From NCBI GenBank assembly GCA_020625635.1, contig JAHLBL010000003.1, positions 1-29,019 of the forward strand: DNA of 29,019 bases, read 5' to 3'. The stretch is from a bacterium. Its GTDB lineage: Bacteria; Bacillota; Clostridia; Oscillospirales; Acutalibacteraceae. Positions 14,712 to 21,780 of the stretch are shown here, piece after piece; the stretch's first letter is position 1, and every line of letters starts with the position of its first letter. A model generated the notes under the pieces. That model was not told the origin of the DNA. It did no database searches and worked only from the letters and a program-made list of their open reading frames with translations. A program made the translations under genes and the position numbers.

Positions 14712-15647
14712 TTACTTAACGGGCTTTATCTGGGCTTCCTGCAGCTCAAGCAGAGCAACATGCTGTGCCTCGCTTCTTGCGATAAGAGCGTCAGGTCCAT
14801 ACAGCTTACCCATAATAATCGACTGCACCATACTGAACAACGAAGAACAAATCCAATAGAAACCTACCGCGACGGGAACCTGGAAAGAAATCCATGCCGA
14901 AAACAGCGGAAGTCCTATCATCATAAACATCATACAGCCGCGCTGCTGCTGTTTATTGATTCTCATGGTAACAAGCTGAGCTACTACCGAGGAAGCAAAA
15001 CACAGGATTGGAATAATTATATAAATCGAGCCGAATCCTTCGCCCTGAGGAGTGGAAAGGAAGTTCAAGCCGAGAAAATTAAAGCCGTTTACCAGCATTT
15101 CAACATTCGCGGCGTCTCCCGCAGGGAAAATCTGAGCAATTACAGGCTGTGCGTCGGCAAGCGCTCGTACAAACGAAAATTCCTGATATGTCGCGCTGTT
15201 TCCGAAAATAGCCGTATCCGCAACCGAAAATCCCGGAATTGCGTTAAAGCTTCCCATAGCGTTAGCAATAACTGTTTTGTCGATGTGCAGTGTATTTGAC
15301 AATGGCGCCGTTACACTGTAGAAGATTCCGAGCATAATAAGCATCGGTACCAGAGAGGTGAGACATCCTCCTGTGGGGCTGACGCCCTCCTGCTGGTAGA
15401 GCTTCTGCATCTCTTCATTTTGTTTTTGACGATTGTTGGCGTATTTTTCCTTTATTTCCTTTTGCTTTTTCTGAAGTCTGGCGGTATTAGCCATACTCTT
15501 CTGCTGCTTGATTGAAAAAGGAAATAATATCAATCTGATTATTAACGTAAAGAAAATAATCGAAACTCCGAAGTTTTTGAAGATATAGAATAAACCCCAG
15601 AGCAAGTATCCGAGGATACTTCCTAAAAATCCGAACATTTGTAACAT
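14712..15647 (-). CDS. yidC: Membrane protein insertase YidC
   Basis: Inserts membrane proteins alone or with SecYEG. The 311 residues carry five expected membrane segments; the conserved groove arginine is in FTLIIRLILFP, followed by the cytoplasmic hairpin (KQQKSMANTARLQKKQKEI ... EEMQKLYQQEGVSPTGGCL). An enlarged extracytoplasmic loop (about 115-205, Asn/Ala/Phe-rich) lies before the third segment. Unlike the Bacillus SpoIIIJ/YidC lipoproteins, there is no lipobox; the N-terminus starts directly with a membrane helix. The GAGG before the ATG is distant (12 nt). The start is 9 nt after the yidD stop. Confidence 0.95.
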   Translation of the reverse strand: MLQMFGFLGSILGYLLWGLFYIFKNFGVSIIFFTLIIRLILFPFSIKQQKSMANTARLQKKQKEIKEKYANNRQKQNEEMQKLYQQEGVSPTGGCLTSLVPMLIMLGIFYSVTAPLSNTLHIDKTVIANAMGSFNAIPGFSVADTAIFGNSATYQEFSFVRALADAQPVIAQIFPAGDAANVEMLVNGFNFLGLNFLSTPQGEGFGSIYIIIPILCFASSVVAQLVTMRINKQQQRGCMMFMMIGLPLFSAWISFQVPVAVGFYWICSSLFSMVQSIIMGKLYGPDALIARSEAQHVALLELQEAQIKPVK

Positions 15648-15656
15648 AACTAAGTG

Positions 15657-15890
15657 TTACCTCTCTTTTTTTTCCTTTTTTTCGGGAACGGGATCATACC
15701 CTCCTTTTGAAAAAGGATTACATCTTAAAATTCTCCATATTGACATCAAAGAGCCTTTACAAAAACCGTGCGTCTCAATCGCTTCAACCGCGTAGTGCGA
15801 GCATGTCGGATAATACTTACATTTCGGCGAGGTATTCGCCGAGATATTTCTCTGATAAAAGCGGATAAACTTGATTGCTGCTTTTTTCAT
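15657..15890 (-). CDS. yidD: Membrane protein insertion efficiency factor YidD
   Basis: Small membrane-associated protein that assists YidC. The 77 residues contain the family block CKYYPTCSHYAVEAI (about 24-38), EThG, RCNPFSKGGYDPVP (56-69) and a Lys/Glu tail. The start ATG overlaps the rnpA stop by 4 nt (ATGA). Confidence 0.95.
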   Translation of the reverse strand: MKKAAIKFIRFYQRNISANTSPKCKYYPTCSHYAVEAIETHGFCKGSLMSIWRILRCNPFSKGGYDPVPEKKEKKER

Positions 15891-16225
15891 AACTTTCTGA
15901 TACCTGCTTCGGAAAAATGCTTTTCCATAGCCTTCTTTATATCGCCGCTTTTCACATACGGAGTTTTACCCCTCGCGACGAACACAATATCATAACCGCT
16001 GTCAATTTCACTTTTCAGTTGTGAGAATGCCGCTCTTATTATTCTTCTCGCACGGCTTCGCTTTACAGCTATGCCAATCTTTTTCCCTGTAGTTATTCCA
16101 TATCGGAGGTTATCGGTTTTATTTTTCATTATATAAGTTACAAGTATAGGACTAACGTAACTTTTACCTCTTCGGTAAAGTCTCTGGAAATCCCTGTTTT
16201 CTTTCAAAGTGAGAATCTCACTCAT
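15887..16225 (-). CDS. rnpA: Ribonuclease P protein component
   Basis: Protein subunit that helps the RNase P RNA bind and cleave pre-tRNA 5' leaders. I choose the ATG at 16225 (112 residues, MSEILTLKENRDF); an in-frame GTG at 16234 would add three residues, and neither has a strong ribosome binding site (GGGTGTGG lies just upstream). The basic family motif reads GIAVKRSRARRIIR, where the more usual form has Asn before the second Arg; Ser replaces it. The N-terminal EILTLKENRDFQRLYRRGKS segment is typical. A double hairpin separates it from rpmH. Confidence 0.93.
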   Translation of the reverse strand: MSEILTLKENRDFQRLYRRGKSYVSPILVTYIMKNKTDNLRYGITTGKKIGIAVKRSRARRIIRAAFSQLKSEIDSGYDIVFVARGKTPYVKSGDIKKAMEKHFSEAGIRKL

Positions 16226-16271
16226 AATAACCACACCCGGGAAAAATCATCTTTACTTTTTAATAAAGATA

Positions 16272-16293
16272 AAGACCACAACTCAGTGGTCTT
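16272..16293 (-). terminator. Hairpin (attenuator/terminator) before rnpA
   Basis: AAGACCAC (16272-16279) pairs with GTGGTCTT (16286-16293) around AACTCA; on the minus strand TTATCTTTATT follows. It lies between rpmH and rnpA and probably lets only part of the transcription through. Confidence 0.65.
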
Positions 16294-16301
16294 ATTCTGT
16301 T

Positions 16302-16318
16302 TCACCGCTGAGCGGTGA
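16302..16318 (-). other. Second hairpin after rpmH
   Basis: TCACCGC (16302-16308) pairs with GCGGTGA (16312-16318) around TGA. It has no T-run of its own and sits 9 nt after the rpmH stop; it may protect the rpmH mRNA end or be a processing site. Confidence 0.6.
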
Positions 16319-16327
16319 TCAACGAAA

Positions 16328-16462
16328 TCAATAAGTTAATTTTTTTCTACCCTTGGCTCTTCTTCTCGCGAGAACCTTGCGTCCGTTAGCAGTAGCCATT
16401 CTCTTTCTGAAACCATGCTCTTTCTTTCTGTGAAGCTTCTTGGGCTGATATGTTCTTTTCAT
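16328..16462 (-). CDS. rpmH: 50S ribosomal protein L34
   Basis: The 44-residue, highly basic protein (MKRTYQPKKLHRKKEHGF ... RAKGRKKLTY) is full length and matches the L34 family throughout. The ATG at 16462 has a near-perfect AAAGGAGGT (16478-16470) 7 nt upstream. It is the first gene of the left-arm operon and divergent from dnaA, the classic origin arrangement. Confidence 0.98.
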   Translation of the reverse strand: MKRTYQPKKLHRKKEHGFRKRMATANGRKVLARRRAKGRKKLTY

Positions 16463-16512
16463 TGAATTGACCTCCTTTCGGATACATAACCTCAGTATAC
16501 TTGCATTTTAAC

Positions 16513-16541
16513 ATTATAGTATAAAAATTACAAATCGTCAA
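16513..16541 (-). promoter_or_regulatory. Promoter of the rpmH operon
   Basis: On the minus strand TTGACG (16541-16536) and TATAAT (16518-16513) are 17 nt apart, followed by a leader of about 45 nt to the rpmH start. Confidence 0.9.
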
Positions 16542-16743
16542 TAATTTTTTTAATCTTGTGGAGAAAAATATTTTATATACAATATATTGCGTTTTTTTAC
16601 ATTTTTCCTCCAATAACGAATTTTTCATCCGTTTTTTTCGGGTAAAATCAGATTTTATCCGAATATCACCCCTTATTTTTCCCGAAAATGCCCTGTATTC
16701 AAAAAAAGTCTCTCATATACTTTATATATTGCGAATATTTTTA
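16542..16743. other. AT-rich origin segment between the rpmH and dnaA promoters
   Basis: This stretch has no gene. It contains a near-match DnaA box on the opposite strand (TGTGGAGAA, 16557-16565, one mismatch to TGTGGATAA), three copies of a 14-bp motif (16635-16688) and a 10-bp direct repeat ATATATTGCG (16582-16591 and 16724-16733). It corresponds in place to the upstream half of the bipartite Bacillus origin. Confidence 0.6.
16635..16688. repeat. Three copies of a 14-bp motif ATTTT(A/T)(C/T)CCGAA(A/T)A
   Basis: Copies are ATTTTACCCGAAAA on the minus strand (16648-16635), ATTTTATCCGAATA on the plus strand (16652-16665) and ATTTTTCCCGAAAA on the plus strand (16675-16688). The two outer copies are inverted and differ at one base. 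The TTATCCGAA inside the middle copy is also a 7/9 match to a DnaA box. Confidence 0.6.
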
Positions 16744-16772
16744 TTGCATTTTCGTGGAAATTTTGATATAAT
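16744..16772 (+). promoter_or_regulatory. Promoter of dnaA
   Basis: TTGCAT (16744-16749) and TATAAT (16767-16772) are 17 nt apart, and TG one base before the -10 makes it an extended -10. The leader to the dnaA ATG is about 55 nt and contains AAAGGAAAAAGG as ribosome binding site. Confidence 0.85.
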
Positions 16773-16832
16773 TATACCGTATGAAATTATGTCATTTTTT
16801 AACGTGAAAATTTTATTTGAAAGGAAAAAGGT

Positions 16833-18149
16833 ATGGAACAATTTAAAGAAGCATGGAATGCTATTTGTGACTATTGCCGAAGAAGCATCACAGACGTTGC
16901 CTACAATACCTGGATAAGCAAAATTGAACTGATTAACCTCAACTTTGACACTAAGGAGGCTACTCTCCTTGTACCCAACGACTTCCACCGCAAAACACTT
17001 GAACGTTGCTACAAGGTTCTTTTGTGTGACGCTTTCAAGGCTGTTTTTGACACAGATATAGAAATTATTTTTACAATCCCCGACGAACACCCTGTCGTTG
17101 AAGACGTAACGGAGAATAATACGGCAGACGACGGTTACGAGTACACCTTCGAAAACTTTATCGTAGGAAACTCAAATAAGTTCGCTCACGCGGCATGTCT
17201 CGCTGTCGCCCAGAATCCCTCAAAGGCATACAACCCTCTTTTCCTCTACGGAAACTCGGGACTCGGAAAAACCCACCTTCTTAAAGCTATCGGAAACGAA
17301 ATCAAAAAGAATGATTCGTCAAAGAAAATCTGTTACGTAAAAGGCGAGGACTTTACAAACGAACTGATCGAGTCGCTCCACCGCGTAACCATGACTGACT
17401 TCAGACAGAAATACAGATATAACGACGTACTTCTTGTCGACGACGTTCAGTTTATCGGCGGTAAAGAGAGCACACAGCAGGAGTTCTTCCACACCTTCGA
17501 GACACTCTATCAGGATCATAAACAGATAATCCTCACATCCGACCGTCCACCGAAGGAAATCAAAACTCTTGACGACAGACTCAGGAGCCGTTTTGAGATG
17601 GGACTTATCGCTGACATCCAGCCGCCCGATATCGAAACAAGAATCGCTATCATAAAAAGAAAAGCGGACATTATGAATATTGAGATCCCGAACGACGTCT
17701 GCGAGTATATTGCCGCTAATGTAAAGAGCAATATCCGTCAGCTCGAGGGAACAGTAAAGAAAATCAAGGCTAAAAATAATCTTGACGGCGAGAGACCTTC
17801 AATTAAATCTGTCCAGAATATTATCGCGGATATTCTCAACAACGATACTCCTCCCGAGGTAACGGTTGAAAAAATTATAGAAGAGGTCGCAAGAACCTTC
17901 AACGTTAATTCCGAGGATATAAGAAGCTCAAAGAACCGCAGCGCTTATATCAGCGGTCCGCGTCAGATTGCTATTTACATTGTAAACGAGCTTACAACAC
18001 TGACACAGGAGAATATCGGTAAGGAATTCGGCGGAAGAGATCACTCCACAATAAAATACGCGATAGATACCACCGCCAAGAAGATGAAAAAGGATTCAAA
18101 GCTTAAGATGATTGTTGAAGATATAATTAAAAATTGCAGTAACGAGTAA
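16833..18149 (+). CDS. dnaA: Chromosomal replication initiator DnaA
   Basis: AAA+ initiator that binds DnaA boxes, melts the origin and loads the helicase. The 438 residues show domain I (1-83, including AYNTWISKI), a short acidic linker (84-103), the AAA+ domain with Walker A GNSGLGKT (140-147), Walker B VLLVDD (199-204) and the KSNIRQLEGTVKKI signature (298-311), and the domain IV DNA-binding motif GRDHSTI (401-407). It is slightly shorter than the Bacillus protein because domain II is short. It is transcribed from its own promoter away from rpmH; dnaN follows after the 254-nt origin segment. Confidence 0.98.
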   Translation: MEQFKEAWNAICDYCRRSITDVAYNTWISKIELINLNFDTKEATLLVPNDFHRKTLERCYKVLLCDAFKAVFDTDIEIIFTIPDEHPVVEDVTENNTADDGYEYTFENFIVGNSNKFAHAACLAVAQNPSKAYNPLFLYGNSGLGKTHLLKAIGNEIKKNDSSKKICYVKGEDFTNELIESLHRVTMTDFRQKYRYNDVLLVDDVQFIGGKESTQQEFFHTFETLYQDHKQIILTSDRPPKEIKTLDDRLRSRFEMGLIADIQPPDIETRIAIIKRKADIMNIEIPNDVCEYIAANVKSNIRQLEGTVKKIKAKNNLDGERPSIKSVQNIIADILNNDTPPEVTVEKIIEEVARTFNVNSEDIRSSKNRSAYISGPRQIAIYIVNELTTLTQENIGKEFGGRDHSTIKYAIDTTAKKMKKDSKLKMIVEDIIKNCSNE

Positions 18150-18276
18150 AGAAAAATCTTTCCACAATTTTTTCCACTTTTAACAATCAGTTTTCCTCAC
18201 AATGTTGATATCTCATTTTTACACTTCAAATTTTCAACATTATCAACATTGGACGGTTGAATAAAAGCTACCTCAC

Positions 18277-18299
18277 AATTCTCATATTTACTGAGAATT
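18277..18299 (+). other. Hairpin in the origin, possible weak dnaA terminator
   Basis: AATTCTCA (18277-18284) pairs with TGAGAATT (18292-18299) around 7 nt and is followed by TTTAATTCTTT. AT-rich and weak; no other terminator of dnaA is visible. Confidence 0.4.
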
Positions 18300-18326
18300 T
18301 TAATTCTTTCCTCTTTTCAACAGCCC

Positions 18327-18341
18327 CTACTACTACTACTA
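18327..18341 (+). promoter_or_regulatory. DnaA-trio element (five CTA repeats)
   Basis: CTA is repeated five times without interruption, so the complementary strand reads 3'-GAT-5' five times. In Bacillus the same element, placed after DnaA boxes and a GC-rich spacer, guides DnaA onto single-stranded DNA. The repeat is more regular than in Bacillus. Confidence 0.85.
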
Positions 18342-18361
18342 AACATATTAAATTATTAATA

Positions 18362-18388
18362 GGTTTCTTTTAATAAAAAAGAGAAACC
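18362..18388 (+). other. Hairpin just before the dnaN ribosome binding site
   Basis: GGTTTCTTTT (18362-18371) pairs with AAGAGAAACC (18379-18388) with one wobble, 1 nt before the AAAGGA site of dnaN. It has no T-run after it, so it may influence dnaN translation or mRNA stability. Confidence 0.5.
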
Positions 18389-18403
18389 GAAAGGAAATCC
18401 GAT

Positions 18404-19507
18404 ATGAAAATAAATGTACTAAGAACCGACCTTGCCAACGCGGTTTCAAATGTCTCAAGAGCTGTGTCGGGCAAGGCTTCAATTCCCGCGCTTGAGGGTA
18501 TACTGATAAAAGCATACGGTCAGAAAATTTCTATTTCAGGCTACGACCTTGAAATAGGAATAACAACAACCATCGACGCTACAATTTCCTCTCAGGGAGA
18601 AATTGTTGTAAGCGCAAGGCTTTTTTCCGAAATCGTCCGCAAGCTGCCCGAAGAGGTCGTTTGCATAGAGACAGACGACAGGATGATTACATATATCACC
18701 AGCGGACAAGCAGAGTATCAGATTGTAGGTATGTCCTCAATCGAATATCCCGACCTTCCCACGTTCGAGGAAAATCAGAGCTTCGAGATTAACGGCGGAA
18801 TACTCAAGGATATGATAAGACAGACCGTTTACGCTGTTTCCGATAACAACGCGAAGCCTATTTATACAGGCTCTCTGTTTGAGCTGTCCGATAAGAAATT
18901 CAGAATCGTTGCGATCGACGGTTACAGAATGGCTCTCAGACAGGAGGAGATTGACAGCGAGGTTGAAGCTTCGTTTGTTGTTCCGGGAAAAACGGAGCAG
19001 GAGGTTCTTAAGCTTATCAGCGGTGAGGACAGCAATGTTAAAATTATAATAGGACTGCGTCATCTTATGTTTAAGGTAGACGATTATATCGTAATTTCGA
19101 GATTAATTGAGGGTGTTTTCCTCGATTATAAGTCTACTATTCCGAAAACAAGTAAAACAGAGACAGTAGTAAATACGAGACTTCTCATAAATTCGGTCGA
19201 CCGTATGTCGCTGCTCAACGGCGATAAGATCCAGAGTCCCGTAAGATGTCTTTTCAGAAATGATGAGATCCGTCTTTCCTGTTCATCCGCGATCGGTAAG
19301 GCTAACGATGTTATTACCGCTCCGATAATGGGTGAAGAGGTCGAGATTGGTTTTAACAACCGCTATCTGCTTGAAGCGCTTAGAAATGTCGATACAGACG
19401 AGGTAAAGATCACTCTCAACGGAGGTCTTTCACCAATGATCATTACGCCTGTAAAGGGCGACAGCTTTGTAAGTCTCGTTGTTCCTATGAGGTTATCAAA
19501 TGGCTGA
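18404..19507 (+). CDS. dnaN: DNA polymerase III beta subunit (sliding clamp)
   Basis: Ring-shaped processivity factor; the dimer encircles DNA and recruits polymerase and repair factors. The 367 residues comprise three clamp folds, with typical blocks such as GYDLEIGI (45-52), IVAIDGYRMALRQ (about 168-180) and the C-terminal LVVPMRLSNG that forms part of the protein-binding pocket. AAAGGA lies 8 nt before the ATG. The stop codon overlaps the yaaA start by 8 nt. Confidence 0.98.
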   Translation: MKINVLRTDLANAVSNVSRAVSGKASIPALEGILIKAYGQKISISGYDLEIGITTTIDATISSQGEIVVSARLFSEIVRKLPEEVVCIETDDRMITYITSGQAEYQIVGMSSIEYPDLPTFEENQSFEINGGILKDMIRQTVYAVSDNNAKPIYTGSLFELSDKKFRIVAIDGYRMALRQEEIDSEVEASFVVPGKTEQEVLKLISGEDSNVKIIIGLRHLMFKVDDYIVISRLIEGVFLDYKSTIPKTSKTETVVNTRLLINSVDRMSLLNGDKIQSPVRCLFRNDEIRLSCSSAIGKANDVITAPIMGEEVEIGFNNRYLLEALRNVDTDEVKITLNGGLSPMIITPVKGDSFVSLVVPMRLSNG

Positions 19508-19715
19508 TGTTATAAAGATAGATACGGAGTTTATCAAGCTTCAGGACGCGCTCAAACTCAGCGGACTTTGTGAGACAGGCGGACACGCCAAGGCTGTGAT
19601 CCAAAGCGGGGAAGTGAAGGTAAACGGAGAAATCTGTACAATGAGGGGAAAAAAGCTCCGCACCGATGATATCGCCGAATATGACGGAAGAAGTATAAAA
19701 ATATTCTGTGTTTAA
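19500..19715 (+). CDS. yaaA: S4-domain RNA-binding protein YaaA
   Basis: The 71-residue protein is almost only an S4 RNA-binding fold (LQDALKLSGLCETGGHAKAVIQSGEVKVNGEI pattern, residues about 13-45). The family sits between dnaN and recF in most Firmicutes, and a ribosome-related role is proposed. The ATG lies inside the end of dnaN, so it is translationally coupled. Confidence 0.93.
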   Translation: MADVIKIDTEFIKLQDALKLSGLCETGGHAKAVIQSGEVKVNGEICTMRGKKLRTDDIAEYDGRSIKIFCV

Positions 19716-19730
19716 GAAGGTGACTGCCGA

Positions 19731-20828
19731 TTGTTTGTTACGGGATTACAATTTAAAAATTACCGTAATCTTACGGACGGAGTCATTCAGCCGTGTGAAG
19801 GTATAAACGTAATTTACGGAGATAACGCTCAGGGAAAAACAAATCTTCTGGAGGCAATCTGGCTTTTCGGAGGAGGTCACAGCTTCCGTGGGTCAAAGGA
19901 AAATGAGTTTATAAAGTTCGGGGAGAAATTCTCTAAGCTTAAAACTTCATTCTTCTCACAGGACAGAAATCAGAATGCCGAGCTGACCTTCGGCGGAGGA
20001 AAAAAAGAAGTAATAGTCAACGGCGTAAAAAAACAGGGTTCTTCCTCGTTGATAGGAAGATTTACCGCGGTAGTTTTTTCACCCGAGGATATGACCTTGG
20101 TAAAGAGAGGTCCTTCCGCCAGAAGAAGATTTATTGACAGCGCCATTTGCAGGGAAAAAATTCAGAATGCTATGACGCTGGCTAATTATAACAGAACTCT
20201 AAACCAGCGCAACGCTCTGCTGAAAGATATTTTTCGCCATCCAGAGCTTAAAATGATGCTTGAGATTTGGGACGAAAATATATGTAAGCTCGGAGCGCAG
20301 ATAATTGTACAAAGATTAAAATATATAACAAGTCTGTCGGAGAAGGCATCGGGCTATCACTACGGTATTTCGGATAATAACGAAAAGCTGGATATTAAAT
20401 ATATTTCTACCTGCGGCGCTCAGTTTGGAGACAGCGAGGATGTAATAGCTGAAAAGCTGAAGAAAAATATGAAAAGTAATCTCCGCGAGGACTGCTCGTC
20501 AGGCTTTACAAACGGCGGACCTCACAGGGATGATTTTGATATAATAATAAACGACAGAAAGGCGAAGATTTTCGCTTCTCAGGGACAGCAGCGCAGCGCC
20601 GTGCTTTCCCTTAAGCTTGCTGAGGCAAAGGTTCTGAGTGAAATCACAGGGGAAAATCCTGTTGTGCTGCTTGACGACGTTTTATCCGAGCTTGACAGAA
20701 AAAGACAGGATTTCCTGCTGAATAAGATTGACGGTTATCAGGTTTTTATAACCTGCTGCGGAGTAGGGGAGCACGAAGCCCTGAAAAACGGAAAAAAGTT
20801 TTTTGTCAAAGACGGGGGAATAAGCTGA
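19731..20828 (+). CDS. recF: DNA replication and repair protein RecF
   Basis: SMC-like ATPase that with RecO and RecR loads RecA at gaps. The 365 residues have the Walker A GDNAQGKT (30-37), the signature GQQRSAVLSLKLAE and Walker B VVLLDDVLSELD near the C-terminus. The start is TTG, with AGAAGG at 19715-19720, 10 nt upstream; no ATG fits. The stop overlaps the next start (TGATG). Confidence 0.97.
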   Translation: MFVTGLQFKNYRNLTDGVIQPCEGINVIYGDNAQGKTNLLEAIWLFGGGHSFRGSKENEFIKFGEKFSKLKTSFFSQDRNQNAELTFGGGKKEVIVNGVKKQGSSSLIGRFTAVVFSPEDMTLVKRGPSARRRFIDSAICREKIQNAMTLANYNRTLNQRNALLKDIFRHPELKMMLEIWDENICKLGAQIIVQRLKYITSLSEKASGYHYGISDNNEKLDIKYISTCGAQFGDSEDVIAEKLKKNMKSNLREDCSSGFTNGGPHRDDFDIIINDRKAKIFASQGQQRSAVLSLKLAEAKVLSEITGENPVVLLDDVLSELDRKRQDFLLNKIDGYQVFITCCGVGEHEALKNGKKFFVKDGGIS

Positions 20829-21076
20829 TGTATCTTCACCTCGGAGAAAAAACAGTTGTAAGAACAGATACGATTATTGGTATATTTGATCTCGATAATA
20901 CGACAGTTTCGTCGCACACCCGCTCGTATCTTTCCCGGGCGGAAAAGGAAGGAAATGTAATAAATGTTTCCTTCGAGCTTCCAAAGTCATTTATAGTCTG
21001 TGTGGAAAATGGTGAAGAAAAGGTTTATATAAGCCAGATTTCCAGCCAGACTGTTTATAAAAGAATAAAATCATAA
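20828..21076 (+). CDS. remB: RemB (YaaB)-like extracellular matrix regulator, DUF370
   Basis: The 82 residues begin MYLHLGEKTVVRTDTIIGIF and contain SFELPKSFIVC, typical of the DUF370/RemB family. RemB and the related RemA affect matrix gene expression in Bacillus. Its place directly after recF and before gyrB is the usual one. Start and recF stop overlap by 1 nt. Confidence 0.92.
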   Translation: MYLHLGEKTVVRTDTIIGIFDLDNTTVSSHTRSYLSRAEKEGNVINVSFELPKSFIVCVENGEEKVYISQISSQTVYKRIKS

Positions 21077-21080
21077 TTTT

Positions 21081-21098
21081 GTCCGCTTTTTTGCGGAC
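21081..21098 (+). other. Hairpin between remB and the first zinc-ribbon gene
   Basis: GTCCGC (21081-21086) pairs with GCGGAC (21093-21098) around six T residues. No T-run follows the stem, so it is unlikely to be a terminator; an mRNA processing or stability role is possible. Confidence 0.5.
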
Positions 21099-21117
21099 GG
21101 AAAGGCTATGGAGTTTT

Positions 21118-21777
21118 ATGAAAGGTAAAGTTTGTCCTTACTGCGGACGCAGAATTTCATATTTCAAAACTTTTCACAATAAAAAAAGAGGAATATATAA
21201 TTGCGCCAGATGTAAAAAGGAATGCAAGATAAAAACGGACTTCCGCCTTATAGCCGCTTTCGCGGCAGTCGTACTGACGGCAATCATTATAGTTATTTTA
21301 TGGGTTAATTCCGACGGTTACAACACTCCGTGGGGAATATTCGCGGTAGCCGCTCTGTTTATTATTTTCTACTTCTGTACGCCGTTCTTTATCAAGTACG
21401 TTCCGCTGAAAAAGAATCTCCAGAGGGAAGAGAATATTCATTCTGAAACCTTTGAGCCCTCTGTCGGCGACGACTATGTATTTAACAGAGACGTCTTTGA
21501 TCAGATAAAAAATAACCGCAACGCGGCGCGTAAGCTGAACAACGAGAAAAGAGAGAAAGAGAACGAGAGAGTAGTTCCTGTTATAAAGGACGTCAGCGAG
21601 GCACACGCTTCCTCGGACGCTCCTCTTAAAAAGGTCAACAAATCAGCCGCTGACAGGATTGTTGAGGAAATCATAGAGGAAAATAAGGCGACAGAGGAAG
21701 AGGAGGATATCAAGACATATACTCCGAAACCGAAAAAGCCCGACGGTTCCCGCTACACAGCCAACAGGAAGTTTTAA
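21118..21777 (+). CDS. Zinc-ribbon membrane protein with charged cytoplasmic tail
   Basis: The chosen ATG at 21118 (219 residues) has GGAG at 21110-21113; a longer frame starting with TTG at 21079 would begin inside a hairpin and lacks a ribosome binding site. The N-terminus is a zinc ribbon, CPYC then 19 residues then CARC, followed by two membrane helices (about residues 43-60 and 72-89, ending PFFIKYVPLKK). The rest is hydrophilic, rich in Lys, Glu and Asn, and probably disordered. The next gene has the same ribbon spacing and the same helix pair, so the two are tandem paralogues. Both are in the replication operon before gyrB. Function unknown. Confidence 0.8.
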   Translation: MKGKVCPYCGRRISYFKTFHNKKRGIYNCARCKKECKIKTDFRLIAAFAAVVLTAIIIVILWVNSDGYNTPWGIFAVAALFIIFYFCTPFFIKYVPLKKNLQREENIHSETFEPSVGDDYVFNRDVFDQIKNNRNAARKLNNEKREKENERVVPVIKDVSEAHASSDAPLKKVNKSAADRIVEEIIEENKATEEEEDIKTYTPKPKKPDGSRYTANRKF

Positions 21778-21780
21778 GCT

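Larger units (their letters stand above)
18150..18403. other. oriC unwinding region between dnaA and dnaN
   Basis: The order is DnaA boxes, C-rich spacer, DnaA-trios, AT-rich segment, as in the Bacillus basal unwinding system. Box-like 9-mers are CTTTCCACA (18158), TTTTCCACT (18170), TTTTCAACA (18231), TTATCAACA (18240, directly abutting the last) and TTTTCAACA (18314), plus ATATCAACA inverted at 18211-18203. None is a perfect TTATCCACA; the best (18240) matches 8/9. The spacer CAGCCCC (18321-18327) leads into five trios, then the AT-rich segment 18342-18380. Confidence 0.85.

Noticed and set aside
16232..16246. CACACCCGGGAAAAA upstream of rnpA as a Noc binding site
   Set aside because: Only the CCCGGG core and one half match ATTTCCCGGGAAAT; CCCGGG at 20934 and 23427 are equally partial.
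16386..16628. 80-residue minus-strand open frame across the rpmH start and promoter
   Set aside because: It is a shadow of rpmH in another frame and would cross the rpmH promoter.
16558..16917. 119-residue plus-strand open frame in the origin running into dnaA
   Set aside because: It covers the dnaA promoter, is out of frame with dnaA and is composed of AT-rich residues only.
21079..21117. TTG at 21079 as the start of the first zinc-ribbon protein
   Set aside because: It would start at the edge of a hairpin with no ribosome binding site and add 13 residues outside the ribbon; the ATG at 21118 has GGAG.
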